NCBI RefSeq assembly: GCF_017526105.1
Contig: NZ_CP071839.1
Span: forward strand, 8,284,001-8,348,000
Origin: Streptomyces cyanogenus
GTDB lineage: Bacteria; Actinomycetota; Actinomycetes; Streptomycetales; Streptomycetaceae
Length of the DNA stretch: 64,000 bases
Direction of reading: 5' to 3'
Below, piece after piece: positions 1 through 9,910 of the stretch. The notes below the pieces were generated by a model. It made no database searches. It was given only the letters and a program-made list of their open reading frames with translations, and was not told the DNA's origin. The position numbers were made by a program, and so were the translations under genes. How positions within the stretch are numbered: position 1 is the stretch's first letter; every line of letters begins with the position of its first letter.

Positions 1-338
1 ACGTCGACGATCTTGCGGAACAGGGGATGGGCCCGGAACGCCTCGACCCCGGCCACGAGTCCGTCCACGATCCGGGCGCGCGTGCCGGTGCCGGGTGCGG
101 GCTCCGGTATGGCCCGGGTGGCCACGTCGATCCACTCCCGGGTCATCAGGTCCCCGACGAGGGTCTGCAGGTCCGGCCAGCGCCGGTACAGCGTCATCCG
201 GGAGACACCGGCGCGGCGTGCCACGTCGGCGAGCGTGGTGCGCCGTACCCCGACGGCCAGCACACAGTCGCGCACCGCGTCGAGCACGGCGTCGTTGTCG
301 GAACCACCACCCGAACCGTTGTGACGAATAGGCGTCAT
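1..338 (-). CDS. TetR-family regulator, N-terminal part (runs off window)
   Basis: This reading frame has no stop and leaves the window at base 1, so only the first 112 residues are visible. It starts at ATG 338. Residues 35-60 form a TetR helix-turn-helix (TLADVARRAGVSRMTLYRRW), followed by the start of a ligand-binding domain. It is divergent from the FAD oxidase at 456, with a 117-bp gap containing an inverted repeat, so self-repression and control of the oxidase/kinase pair is a reasonable inference. The ligand cannot be predicted because the C-terminal domain is missing. Sequence and family knowledge agree on TetR; the regulated target is inferred from position only. Confidence 0.85.
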   Translation of the reverse strand, partial: MTPIRHNGSGGGSDNDAVLDAVRDCVLAVGVRRTTLADVARRAGVSRMTLYRRWPDLQTLVGDLMTREWIDVATRAIPEPAPGTGTRARIVDGLVAGVEAFRAHPLFRKIVD

Positions 339-346
339 GTGTCACA
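320..346. promoter_or_regulatory. Inverted repeat at a divergent TetR promoter
   Basis: TGTGAC at 320-325 is mirrored by GTCACA at 341-346 and spans the TetR start codon at 338. A further TGTCACAGTGTAAC-like stretch follows directly. Palindromes of this sort between a TetR gene and its divergent neighbour are usually the repressor's own operator. No footprint can be inferred beyond the symmetry. Confidence 0.4.
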
Positions 347-455
347 GTGTAACGCCCCGGGGCTCGGAAGGAAGCGGCCCGGCCCGGAGACGGCAGCCGA
401 GCCGCGCGGACCGAGCACCCCGACCAGCACACCGACCTGTGAGGACGACCGTTCA

Positions 456-2045
456 ATGGACATGCTGTGGAACGGCTGGGGCGACCCGGCCAAGGCGGCG
501 CCGCTGCCCGAGGCGGTGACCGGGCTGCTGCGCGACCTGCTCGGCGTCAAGCCGCGCAGCACCCCCGCCCCCGGCCTGGAGGACATCCGCCCGCCCGCCC
601 CCACGGCCGCCCCCGCCGCCCTGCGCGCCCTCGCCGCAGCCGTCGGCGACGAACACGTGCGCACGGACGCGGAGAGCCGTGTCCGGCACACCCGCGGCAA
701 GTCCACCCCCGACCTGCTGCGCATCCGCGCCGGCGACGTCACCGACGTCCCGCAGGCCGTCGTGCTGCCCGCCACCCACGACGAGGTCCTCGCCGTCCTC
801 GGCGCCTGCGCCGCACACGGCCTCGCCGTCGTGCCCTTCGGCGGCGGCACCTCGGTGGTGGGCGGACTGGCCCCGCAGCGCAGCGCGTTCATCGCCCTGG
901 ACCTGCGCCGCATGAACCGCCTGCTCGACCTGGACCCCGTCTCCCGCACCGCCGTCCTCCAGCCCGGCCTGCGCGCCCCCGAGGCCGAAGCCCTGCTCGC
1001 CGGACACGGCTTCACCCTCGGCCACTTCCCGCAGTCCTTCGAATGGGCCACCATCGGCGGCTTCGCGGCGGCCCGCTCCAGCGGCCAGGCGTCCGCGGGG
1101 TACGGCCGCTTCGACGAGATGGTGCTCGGACTGACCCTCGCCACCCCCGAGGGCACCATCGAGACCGGCCGCGCCCCCCGCTCCGCCGCCGGACCCGACC
1201 TGCGCCAGCTGATCCTGGGCTCCGAGGGCGCCTTCGGCGTCATCACCTCCGTCACCGTACGGATCCGCCCGCTGCCCGAGGTGCGGGTGTACGAGGGCTG
1301 GCGGTTCGGCTCCTTCGAGGAGGGCGCCGCCGCGCTGCGCCGGCTCGCCCAGGACGGACCCCGGCCGACCGTGCTGCGCCTGTCCGACGAGACCGAGACG
1401 CTCATCGGCCTCGCCCAGCCCGACGCCATCGGCGCCGACCCGGCCCAGGGCGGCGCGGGCTGCCTGGCGATCGCCGGGTACGAGGGGACGGCCGAGGACA
1501 CCGCCTACCGCCGCGAGCGGGCGGCGGCCGTCCTGACGGACTGCGGCGGCACCTCGGCCGGCGCCGAACCGGGCGAACGCTGGGCGCACGGCCGCTACTC
1601 CGCGCCGTACCTGCGCGACGCCCTGCTCGACGTCGGCGCCTTCGCCGAGACGCTGGAGACCGCGGCCTTCTGGTCCCGCGTCCCCGAGTTGTACGAGGGC
1701 GTCCGCACCGCCCTGACCGACACCCTCACCCGGGCCGGCACCCCGCCCCTGGTGATGTGCCACATCTCCCACGTGTACGAGAACGGCGCCTCCCTGTACT
1801 TCACCGTCGTCAGTGCCCAGGGCGAGGACCCGGTGGCGCACTGGACGCCCGCCAAGCACGCGGCCAACGAGGCCGTGCTCGCGGCCGGCGGCACCATCTC
1901 CCACCACCACGGGGTCGGCACCGACCACCGCGACTGGTACGTCCGCGAGGCCGGCCCGCTCGGCGTCTCGGCCCTGCGCGCCGTCAAGCGCCGCCTGGAC
2001 CCCGAGGGGCTGCTCAACCCCGGCGTCCTGCTGCCCACCGACTGA
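456..2045 (+). CDS. FAD-linked oxidase of the alkylglycerone-phosphate-synthase (AGPS) type
   Basis: A 529-residue flavoprotein. Residues about 98-270 form a PCMH-type FAD-binding domain, with a glycine-rich PFGGGTSVVGG loop at 127-137 and a LILGSEGAFGVIT segment that normally contacts the flavin. A HHH motif at residues 483-485 near the C-terminus is typical of alkyldihydroxyacetonephosphate synthases and their bacterial relatives. The family moves or oxidises substrates through flavin chemistry; in AGPS it makes the ether bond of ether lipids. The neighbouring diacylglycerol/sphingosine-kinase-like gene 38 bp downstream fits a lipid role. ATG 456 was chosen because upstream in-frame codons run back through the divergent promoter. 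The exact substrate is unknown. Confidence 0.85.
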   Translation: MDMLWNGWGDPAKAAPLPEAVTGLLRDLLGVKPRSTPAPGLEDIRPPAPTAAPAALRALAAAVGDEHVRTDAESRVRHTRGKSTPDLLRIRAGDVTDVPQAVVLPATHDEVLAVLGACAAHGLAVVPFGGGTSVVGGLAPQRSAFIALDLRRMNRLLDLDPVSRTAVLQPGLRAPEAEALLAGHGFTLGHFPQSFEWATIGGFAAARSSGQASAGYGRFDEMVLGLTLATPEGTIETGRAPRSAAGPDLRQLILGSEGAFGVITSVTVRIRPLPEVRVYEGWRFGSFEEGAAALRRLAQDGPRPTVLRLSDETETLIGLAQPDAIGADPAQGGAGCLAIAGYEGTAEDTAYRRERAAAVLTDCGGTSAGAEPGERWAHGRYSAPYLRDALLDVGAFAETLETAAFWSRVPELYEGVRTALTDTLTRAGTPPLVMCHISHVYENGASLYFTVVSAQGEDPVAHWTPAKHAANEAVLAAGGTISHHHGVGTDHRDWYVREAGPLGVSALRAVKRRLDPEGLLNPGVLLPTD

Positions 2046-2083
2046 CCCCACCCGATCCGACCGCCTGCCTCGGAGGCCCACCG

Positions 2084-2965
2084 ATGCGCCAGTTCACCGC
2101 CGTCGTCAACCCCACCGCGGGCGGCTCCACCGGAGCGGCGACGCTGCTCCAGCTGGCCCGGCTGCTCCGCGCGGCCGGCGCCGAACTGGAGACCCAGTAC
2201 AGCCAGAGCCTCGCCCACGCCCAGGACATCGCCCGCGCGGCCGGCGAGCGCGGCCGGATCGTCCTGGCCGTGGGCGGCGACGGCATCGCGGGCGGCATCG
2301 GCGGCGCGCTCAGCGGCACCGGAACCGTGCTGGGCCTGGTACCCGCCGGACGCGGCAACGACTTCGCCCGCGCGCTCCATCTGCCCGCCGACCCGGAAGC
2401 CCTCGCCGGCATCCTGCTGCACGCCGAACCCCGGCCGGTCGACACCATCGAGGTGGAGTCGGCCGTCCACCCGCGCACGGTGGTCCTGGGCAGCGTGTAC
2501 GCCGGCGTCGACGCGGAGGCCAACCGGCACGCCAACAACGCCCGGCTGCTGCGTGGCGCCGCCTCCTACTACGCGGGCGGCCTGCGGGCCGTCACCACCT
2601 GGCGGCCGGCCGACTACCGGGTCACCGTCGACGGCGAGGAGCACCTCCACCGGGGCTACACCGTCGTCGCGGCCAACTCCCCCTACTACGGCTCCGGCCG
2701 GCACATCGCACCCGGCGCGCGCGTCGACGACGGGCTGCTGGACATCGTGCTGATCCGCGAGGCCCCGCGCCGGCTGTTCTTCACCCTGATGAACGAGCTG
2801 AAGACCGGCGCCCACGTCCGCCGCCCAGAAGTACGCGTCCTGCGCGGCCGGGAACTGCGCATCGAGGCGGACCGGCCCGTCCCCTACGGCGCCGACGGCG
2901 AGGTGGAGGCCACGCTCCCGGTCACCGTGCGGGTACGGCCCGGGGACCTGCCGGTGCTGTACTGA
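2084..2965 (+). CDS. Diacylglycerol kinase-family lipid kinase
   Basis: A 293-residue protein of the DAGK/sphingosine-kinase/YegS fold. An N-terminal NPTAGG motif (residues 9-14) and VGGDGI (63-68) form the ATP-binding site; GLVPAGRGNDFAR downstream is the second conserved nucleotide-site motif of this family. The C-terminal beta-sandwich ends at VRVRPGDLPVLY. The family phosphorylates diacylglycerol or related lipids at the inner membrane face. An aGGAGg-type ribosome site lies before ATG 2084, and the 38-bp gap to the upstream AGPS-like oxidase suggests co-transcription in a lipid-modification unit. The canonical GGDGT is GGDGI here, a mild variation. Substrate specificity cannot be read. 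Confidence 0.88.
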   Translation: MRQFTAVVNPTAGGSTGAATLLQLARLLRAAGAELETQYSQSLAHAQDIARAAGERGRIVLAVGGDGIAGGIGGALSGTGTVLGLVPAGRGNDFARALHLPADPEALAGILLHAEPRPVDTIEVESAVHPRTVVLGSVYAGVDAEANRHANNARLLRGAASYYAGGLRAVTTWRPADYRVTVDGEEHLHRGYTVVAANSPYYGSGRHIAPGARVDDGLLDIVLIREAPRRLFFTLMNELKTGAHVRRPEVRVLRGRELRIEADRPVPYGADGEVEATLPVTVRVRPGDLPVLY

Positions 2966-3028
2966 GGCCCGCGGCGCATCACCCGCCCACCCCTGGGTAG
3001 GCAAGGAGTGCCTGGGAGGGGGAGCAGT

Positions 3029-3397
3029 ATGACGGTGGATCAGGCCGGGGGTGTGGTGCGGGCGGTCGTCCTGTACGACGGGCGGGTGCTGCTGGTGCCG
3101 GAGGGAGACGGCTGGGGACTGCCCGCGGGCACCACGGAACCGGCCGAGTCCGCCCGGGCCGCCGCGGCGCGGATCGTTTACGAGGTCACCGGATACCTCG
3201 TCGACGGCACCGAGCCGCTGGAGCCGCGGGAGGCGACGGGGGAGACGGCCGTGGTCTGCCAACTGCTGAGCGAGTCACCGTCGTCCGGGGGTCGTTTCAC
3301 TCCGGACCGACTGCGCTGGGCGCCGATCGAGGAGACCGCCGGCACGCCGTTGCCGGACACGGTGCGCGCTTACCTGCAGGGGCACACACCGGTGTGA
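3029..3397 (+). CDS. Nudix-domain protein with a degenerate Nudix box
   Basis: A 122-residue protein beginning at ATG 3029 behind a GGGAGGGGGAG ribosome site; an upstream in-frame GTG at 3008 is less well placed. The fold pattern (beta strands RAVVLYDGRVLLVP, then GWGLPAGTTEPAE) is Nudix. The box that should read GX5EX7REUXEEXGU is G34..E40..RIVYEVTGY. The first Glu of REU is Ile49 and the second Glu of EE is Val53. Intact Nudix enzymes need these acids to bind the metal for pyrophosphate hydrolysis, so activity is doubtful and a binding or regulatory role is possible. Its TGA stop (3395-3397) lies inside the first TGTGAAC heptamer of the array that follows. Confidence 0.7.
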   Translation: MTVDQAGGVVRAVVLYDGRVLLVPEGDGWGLPAGTTEPAESARAAAARIVYEVTGYLVDGTEPLEPREATGETAVVCQLLSESPSSGGRFTPDRLRWAPIEETAGTPLPDTVRAYLQGHTPV

Positions 3398-3830
3398 ACA
3401 CGCGGGTGTGACCGGTCCCGTGTGAACATGCGGGCGTGGTCGGCCCCGTGTGAACGCGCGGGCGCGGCCGACCTGTGTGAACATTAAGGCGTGACCCACC
3501 CCTTGTGAACACGCCGGAACGGCCAGCCAGGTGTGAACACGTCCGTCGACCATGCCGGTGTGAACCGCCCGCACCGCCAAGTGCGGCTGGACCCCCGTCT
3601 GGGCTCGCGCGTGGCTTCGCGCGTGTGAACATCCCTGTCTGAGTACGCCAGTGTGAACCGACCGCTTTAGCGTTCCTGTGTGAACCGACCGCTTGAGCGC
3701 CCTGGTGTGAACTCGCCGGTACGGCCACGCGCGCGTGAACGCCTCCCCGCAAGATGCCGGTCAGCGACCACTCCCGCGGTGAACTGTGAGCACCCAAGTG
3801 AACCGGTCACCCGACCAACCCCCTGTGAAC
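3393..3830. repeat. Array of TGTGAAC heptamers at 27/28-bp spacing
   Basis: Twelve exact TGTGAAC heptamers start at 3393, 3421, 3449, 3476, 3504, 3532, 3559, 3624, 3652, 3679, 3706 and 3824, with one-base variants at 3734, 3778 and 3797. Steps are 28,28,27,28,28,27,65,28,27,27,28, then an irregular tail. The 20-21-bp interiors are GC-rich and mostly unlike one another, except the units at 3652 and 3679, which are nearly identical. Mixed 27/28 spacing breaks any reading frame, so this is not a protein repeat. The array fills the gap between the 3' ends of two convergent genes, so it is not an ordinary promoter operator. Confidence 0.85.
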
Positions 3831-3849
3831 CGGCGACCACCCACCCCGC

Positions 3850-4221
3850 TCAGCCGTCCGCCCCCGCATCGGGCGGCGCCGCGAGGAACCGCCGCCGGTC
3901 GACGACCGCCCGCTCGATCTCGCCCGTTGCGACCACCCGCCCCGAGCCGTCGACGGCCCGCACCGCGAAAGACAGACGCCGGCCCGCCGGGGCGGACGCG
4001 GGCTCGGCGGTCACCTCGACCTGCCCGCCCACCCGCGTGGCCCGCAGGTGCTCGACGCGCACCGCCGTACCCACGCTCGTCTGGCCCGGACCCAGGAACG
4101 GCACCGCGGCCCGCACGGTCGCCGCCTCCATCCACGCGATCAGCCGGGGTGTCGCGAGCACCGGCACGTCACCGCTGCCCAGCCGCACCGCGGTGTCGTC
4201 GTCGGTCACCTCATGATGCAT
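3850..4221 (-). CDS. Hotdog-fold thioesterase of the FlK (fluoroacetyl-CoA thioesterase) type
   Basis: A 123-residue single hotdog domain starting at ATG 4221. The segment ATPRLIAWMEAAT followed by GQTSVGTAVRVEHLRATRVG matches FlK-like thioesterases, where a Thr, a Glu and a His form the active site; the Glu of WMEAA and the His of VEHLRAT are present. The C-terminal part (VDGSGRVVATGEIERAVVDRRRF) is the last strand pair of the hotdog sheet. These proteins hydrolyse short acyl-CoAs; most homologues outside fluoroacetate producers act on unknown acyl-CoAs, and that applies here. It converges on the Nudix-like gene, with the TGTGAAC array in between. Confidence 0.75.
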   Translation of the reverse strand: MHHEVTDDDTAVRLGSGDVPVLATPRLIAWMEAATVRAAVPFLGPGQTSVGTAVRVEHLRATRVGGQVEVTAEPASAPAGRRLSFAVRAVDGSGRVVATGEIERAVVDRRRFLAAPPDAGADG

Positions 4222-4310
4222 CCCACCAGGCTAGAGCCCGGCTGCCCCTCCGGTGGAACCGGAAGCCTCCGCTTGCGGTGCCGTCCGCACGGGGTTTCAG
4301 TGATTACGGC

Positions 4311-4420
4311 CCCCTTGCAAACCCCGGTCCCCGAATCGCTCGCTGCCCCCCTCGCAGACCCGCCCCCGAATCGCTGCCCCTCGCAGACTCCCGTCCCCGG
4401 ATTTCTGCCCCCTCGCGCGC
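4311..4420. repeat. Tandem C-rich repeat in the leader of the Clp ATPase gene
   Basis: About three and a half copies of a 29-37-bp C-rich unit lie just before ATG 4432. The anchor TCGCAGAC recurs at 4352 and 4381, with diverged forms at 4315 (TTGCAAAC) and 4413 (TCGCGCGC). CCGAATCGCT follows the first two copies at 4331 and about 4366. It may be an untranslated leader or a repeat expansion. No HspR HAIR palindrome (CTTGAG...CTCAAG) was seen in this interval. Confidence 0.6.
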
Positions 4421-4431
4421 CAGGAGCCGTC

Positions 4432-6933
<2,502 letters not shown>

Positions 6934-6960
6934 GGGCCGACGCAGGGGCGGGGGCCCCGG

Positions 6961-7422
6961 TCACTCCCCGATCGACACGACGACCGCCGTCGCCGGTCCG
7001 TCCGGGGTGTCGTAGTGCACGGTGTCCCCGGGCCGGCGTCCGAGCAGCGCGCGCCCGAGCGGGCTGTCGGCGGTGACCAGCGACTGGTCCAGCGCCTCGG
7101 CGACCTCGCCGATCTGCAGCGTCTCCGTCGCGCCGTCGGAGAAGCGCACGCTGACCGTGCTTCCCACGCCGACCACGTCGGTGGGGGCGGGCCCGGCGTC
7201 CGCCGCCTGGCGCAGCCGTACGGTGATGTCCTCGATACGACGGTCCAGGCGCTCCAGCTGGTCGGCGCGCCGCAACTCGTCGGCCTGGTCGGCCTGATCG
7301 CCCACGGAGGTGGCGTCCCGGAGCGTGCCGGCGACCAGCCGGCGCTCGGCCTGGAGGTCCGCCAGCTCCTGTTCCAGGGCCCGACGGGCCTGTGTGCTGA
7401 GCGGCTCCGGATCACCGGTCAT
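6961..7422 (-). CDS. GreA/GreB-family transcription elongation factor-like protein
   Basis: A 153-residue protein with an N-terminal antiparallel coiled coil (LEQELADLQAERRLVAGTLR and onward, about residues 14-72) and a C-terminal FKBP-like domain containing the Gre signature DSPLGRALLGRRPGDTVHY. Gre factors insert the coiled coil into the RNA polymerase secondary channel and stimulate cleavage of backtracked RNA through two acidic tip residues. Here the tip region is altered (TSVGDQADQADE), so it may be one of the actinobacterial Gre paralogues with a modified role. It is convergent with the Clp ATPase gene (27-bp gap). Confidence 0.8.
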   Translation of the reverse strand: MTGDPEPLSTQARRALEQELADLQAERRLVAGTLRDATSVGDQADQADELRRADQLERLDRRIEDITVRLRQAADAGPAPTDVVGVGSTVSVRFSDGATETLQIGEVAEALDQSLVTADSPLGRALLGRRPGDTVHYDTPDGPATAVVVSIGE

Positions 7423-7606
7423 GGTGTCTGCTCCTCTGCGCGCGAACGGGCAGCCGGATGAAGGGCAGCAAGTCCGGCATTTCGCATCATAACCGTGTGG
7501 TGCCCGGCGCCCGGCTCCGGTGGATCGGCCGGGAATACAGGGATATCGTGCTTATGTCCCCGGGCGGAGCCGATCGTGCTCCGCTCACTGCCGTCAGGAG
7601 GTACCC

Positions 7607-7684
7607 ATGTCCTCGAAGCGACGCCGGAAGAAGAAGGGGCGGCGCAAGCACGCGGCCAACCACGGGCGACGCCCGCAGTGCTGA
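7607..7684 (+). CDS. Small basic ribosomal protein bL37-like
   Basis: A 25-residue ORF, too short for most gene finders, preceded by a perfect AGGAGG ribosome site at 7597-7602. The peptide begins MSSKRRRKKKGRRK and ends AANHGRRPQC. Its Lys/Arg-rich start followed by ANHG(R/K)RP is the signature I recall for the actinobacterial 50S protein bL37, first seen in mycobacterial ribosome structures. It would bind 23S rRNA in the large subunit. It stands alone, between the upstream region of the Gre-like gene and the 3' end of the STAS gene. The assignment rests on the motif, length and ribosome site only. Confidence 0.75.
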   Translation: MSSKRRRKKKGRRKHAANHGRRPQC

Positions 7685-7727
7685 CACGGCCCCCGACAGG
7701 GGCGAGGGGGGGACCCGGAAGGGCCCG

Positions 7728-8159
7728 TCAGCCTTCCAGGGCGTCGCGGACGGTGGGGTAGCAGGGGAGGAGGGGGGTGAGGCCGACGATCTCCAGGGTG
7801 CGCAGGACGGGCCGCCGTACGCATGCCAGCCGTAGCCAACCCGTGGGGCCGTGGGCCTGGTGGCCGGCGATGAGCACGTTGATGCCGCTGGAGTCCATGA
7901 ACGGCACGCCGCTCAGATCCGCCACGGTGCGCGCCCCGTCGGGGTCCGCGGGGGTGAGGGCCTGGCGGAGCGTACCGGAGGTGTGGTGGTCGACCTCGCC
8001 GGTCACCGTGACGACGGTGACACCGTCGACGACCGACCGGGTGACCGACAGCCCGTCCGGTTCTGCCGGTTCGTTGGTGCCTGCCGTGTCTGCCGTGTCT
8101 GCCACGTGATCCTCGTCCACGTTCACGCTCACCCGATCCTTGCCCAGAGCTTTCCTCAT
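7728..8159 (-). CDS. STAS-domain anti-sigma factor antagonist
   Basis: A 143-residue SpoIIAA/RsbV-like protein. After about 35 poorly conserved residues, the STAS fold runs from GLSVTRSVVDGVTVVTVTGEVD to the C-terminus and includes the phosphorylation loop SGVPFMDSSGINVL, whose first Ser is the usual target of an RsbW-like kinase. Such proteins release a sigma factor by binding the unphosphorylated anti-sigma kinase. No kinase or sigma gene lies next to it, so its partner is elsewhere. The N-terminal Asp-rich tail is not part of the domain, and a downstream start cannot be excluded because the ribosome site for ATG 8159 is weak. Confidence 0.85.
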   Translation of the reverse strand: MRKALGKDRVSVNVDEDHVADTADTAGTNEPAEPDGLSVTRSVVDGVTVVTVTGEVDHHTSGTLRQALTPADPDGARTVADLSGVPFMDSSGINVLIAGHQAHGPTGWLRLACVRRPVLRTLEIVGLTPLLPCYPTVRDALEG

Positions 8160-8353
8160 CCGGGAGGCTGCCCAGGATCACGCGGAGGATGCCGGTTGCC
8201 CTTCCGCGCTCCCGCGACAGCCGGTGGATTCCCTGCAACCTCTCACGCCTCTCGTGTGTCCAGTACATGACGGCCGGGCCGTACCGTGCCCGGCCGCCGG
8301 CGTGTGGCGTGCCGATGTGCATGCCCCTGTGCGTACCGAAGAGGAGATTCACC

Positions 8354-9637
8354 GTGCGCTCACCCCTCCGTTCCACGGCGGCGGCCGTGGCCGCCGCAGC
8401 GATCGGCATCGGCGTCCCCGCCCTCGCCGTCCCCGTGGCGCACGCCGAGGAAGTCGCAGCCCCCGACCTGGTGATCTCCACCCTCCCGACCGCCTCTCCC
8501 AAGCCGGGCGAGATCTACGACCACCCCGTCACCGTCACCAACAAGGGCACGGCGCCCGCGGCCCACGTCACCTTCCGGATCCGGCTGACCCGCGGCCTGG
8601 ACTTCCCGGACCAGGCCAAGGGCTGCACCTACTCGACCCTCGCGGACCACGTCCGCCAGGCGCTGTGCGAGCTGGACACGGTCGTCGAGCCCGGTGCCTC
8701 GATCACCACGTCCGTACGGTTCAAGGCCCTGCCGCAGGCGCTGATGGAGGCCGTCGAGTACGGCACGGGCCGCACCGGCGAGACGCCCGGGGAGGGCTTC
8801 GGCGACAGCTACCGGCGGCTGGCCCTGACCGCGGACAGCACCGCCGACCTGGCGGCGGAGGGAGACCTGGTCGAGGGCGCGCCCGGGAGCCGGGTCACCG
8901 TCACCGCGACGCTGCGCAACAACGGCCCCGGCTGGATCCGCAACGAGGAGAGCGACGACCAGCCCGCCCTGATGGTGCGCATCCCGGAGGGCACCGTCGC
9001 CAAGGCGGTGCCCGAGGACTGCGAGCCGTTCGGCGTCGACGGGCCGACCGGCCCCTCGGAGCCGGGGCACGCGCGGTACGTCTGCCTGCCCGCCGACCAC
9101 ACCATCGACGTCGACCAGTCCCTCGACTACACCTTCGTGCTGGAGATCGGGAAGACGGCACGGAACACCAAGGGCCGGGTGACGGCCGGCTCGGTGTACG
9201 GCATCCACCCCGCGTTCGACAAGAACCCGGCCAACGACACCGCCTACCTCGCCGTCGACGTCACCGGCGGCGAGGACCCCGGCACCAGCACCGCCGGCGG
9301 AACCACCACCGGCGGCTCCGGCACGGGCGGCGGCGACCCGCACGGCCAGTCGACGGGCGGCTCCGGCACGACGGGCACGACCGGCACCACGGGCACGAGC
9401 GGTACGAGCGGCACCAGCGGTTCGACGGACACGTCCGGTGGCACGTCCGGTACGACGGGCACCTCGGGGCCGGCGGTCACCGGCTCCACGACCTCCGGTT
9501 CCGGCACCGCGACCGGCGGCACCCTCGCGAGCACCGGCAGCGACGGCATGCCGCTCCTGGCCGCCGGCGCGGTGGGCGCGACGGCCCTGGGCGGCCTCGT
9601 GCTGGCGGCCGTACGCCGTCGGAGCACCGGGAGGTGA
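8354..9637 (+). CDS. Secreted, sortase-anchored surface protein with Gly/Thr/Ser stalk
   Basis: A 427-residue exported protein. GTG 8354 is preferred because GAGGAG sits 7-13 bases upstream and it gives a clean signal peptide (residues 1-31, ending VPVAHAEE). Two beta-sandwich segments resembling DUF11/CARDB-type domains follow (VISTLPTASPKPGEIYDHPV and TADLAAEGDLVEGAPGSRVTV). A low-complexity Gly/Thr/Ser stalk of about 75 residues precedes LASTG, a hydrophobic helix and a basic RRRSTGR tail. That tail is a class E sortase sorting signal (LAxTG) as used in Streptomyces, so the protein should be covalently attached to peptidoglycan. Function is unknown. A strong hairpin follows the stop. Confidence 0.8.
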   Translation: MRSPLRSTAAAVAAAAIGIGVPALAVPVAHAEEVAAPDLVISTLPTASPKPGEIYDHPVTVTNKGTAPAAHVTFRIRLTRGLDFPDQAKGCTYSTLADHVRQALCELDTVVEPGASITTSVRFKALPQALMEAVEYGTGRTGETPGEGFGDSYRRLALTADSTADLAAEGDLVEGAPGSRVTVTATLRNNGPGWIRNEESDDQPALMVRIPEGTVAKAVPEDCEPFGVDGPTGPSEPGHARYVCLPADHTIDVDQSLDYTFVLEIGKTARNTKGRVTAGSVYGIHPAFDKNPANDTAYLAVDVTGGEDPGTSTAGGTTTGGSGTGGGDPHGQSTGGSGTTGTTGTTGTSGTSGTSGSTDTSGGTSGTTGTSGPAVTGSTTSGSGTATGGTLASTGSDGMPLLAAGAVGATALGGLVLAAVRRRSTGR

Positions 9638-9640
9638 CCC

Positions 9641-9667
9641 GTGGCTCCCGGCCCCACCGGGAGCCAC
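9641..9667 (+). terminator. Hairpin terminator after the surface-protein gene
   Basis: GTGGCTCCCGG (9641-9651) pairs perfectly with CCGGGAGCCAC (9657-9667) around a 5-base loop, three bases after the stop codon. There is no T run, which is common for Streptomyces terminators. Confidence 0.65.
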
Positions 9668-9857
9668 CGACCGGCCGTGCCGAGCGGCGGACGGCACGGC
9701 CCGCTCCTCCCCCCGCGCTCCGTTCCCGGCCGACCCCCGCTCACAGCATCGGCACATGGACTCCCGCTTCCCGGCTCGCTCCGGGCGTGCGCGGCGTGCC
9801 GAGCGGGACGTCTGTGAATCGGCTGTACGTCTGCGCTGTTCGGACACGTGTTTGCTA

Positions 9858-9877
9858 GATTGCGCAACTACGCAATC
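9858..9877. promoter_or_regulatory. Perfect palindrome upstream of the LCP gene
   Basis: GATTGCG (9858-9864) and CGCAATC (9871-9877) form a perfect 7-bp inverted repeat around CAACTA, 34 bp before the start at 9911. It lies where an operator would overlap the promoter. The cognate regulator is not identifiable from the window. Confidence 0.5.
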
Positions 9878-9910
9878 GAGCGCTGCTGCGACCGTTCAGG
9901 GGAGTGGGAC

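Noticed and set aside
3275..3797. Minus-strand repeat protein with VHTG/VFTRG motifs over the TGTGAAC array
   Set aside because: Steps alternate between 27 and 28 bp, so the frame breaks at almost every unit; the reading frames are by-products of the heptamer.
3393..3830. CRISPR array
   Set aside because: The repeated unit is only 7 bp, spacers are 20-21 bp and GC-rich without independent content, and no cas gene is present.
4222..4431. HspR operator (HAIR) upstream of the Clp ATPase
   Set aside because: No CTTGAGT-N7-ACTCAAG-like sequence is present in the interval.
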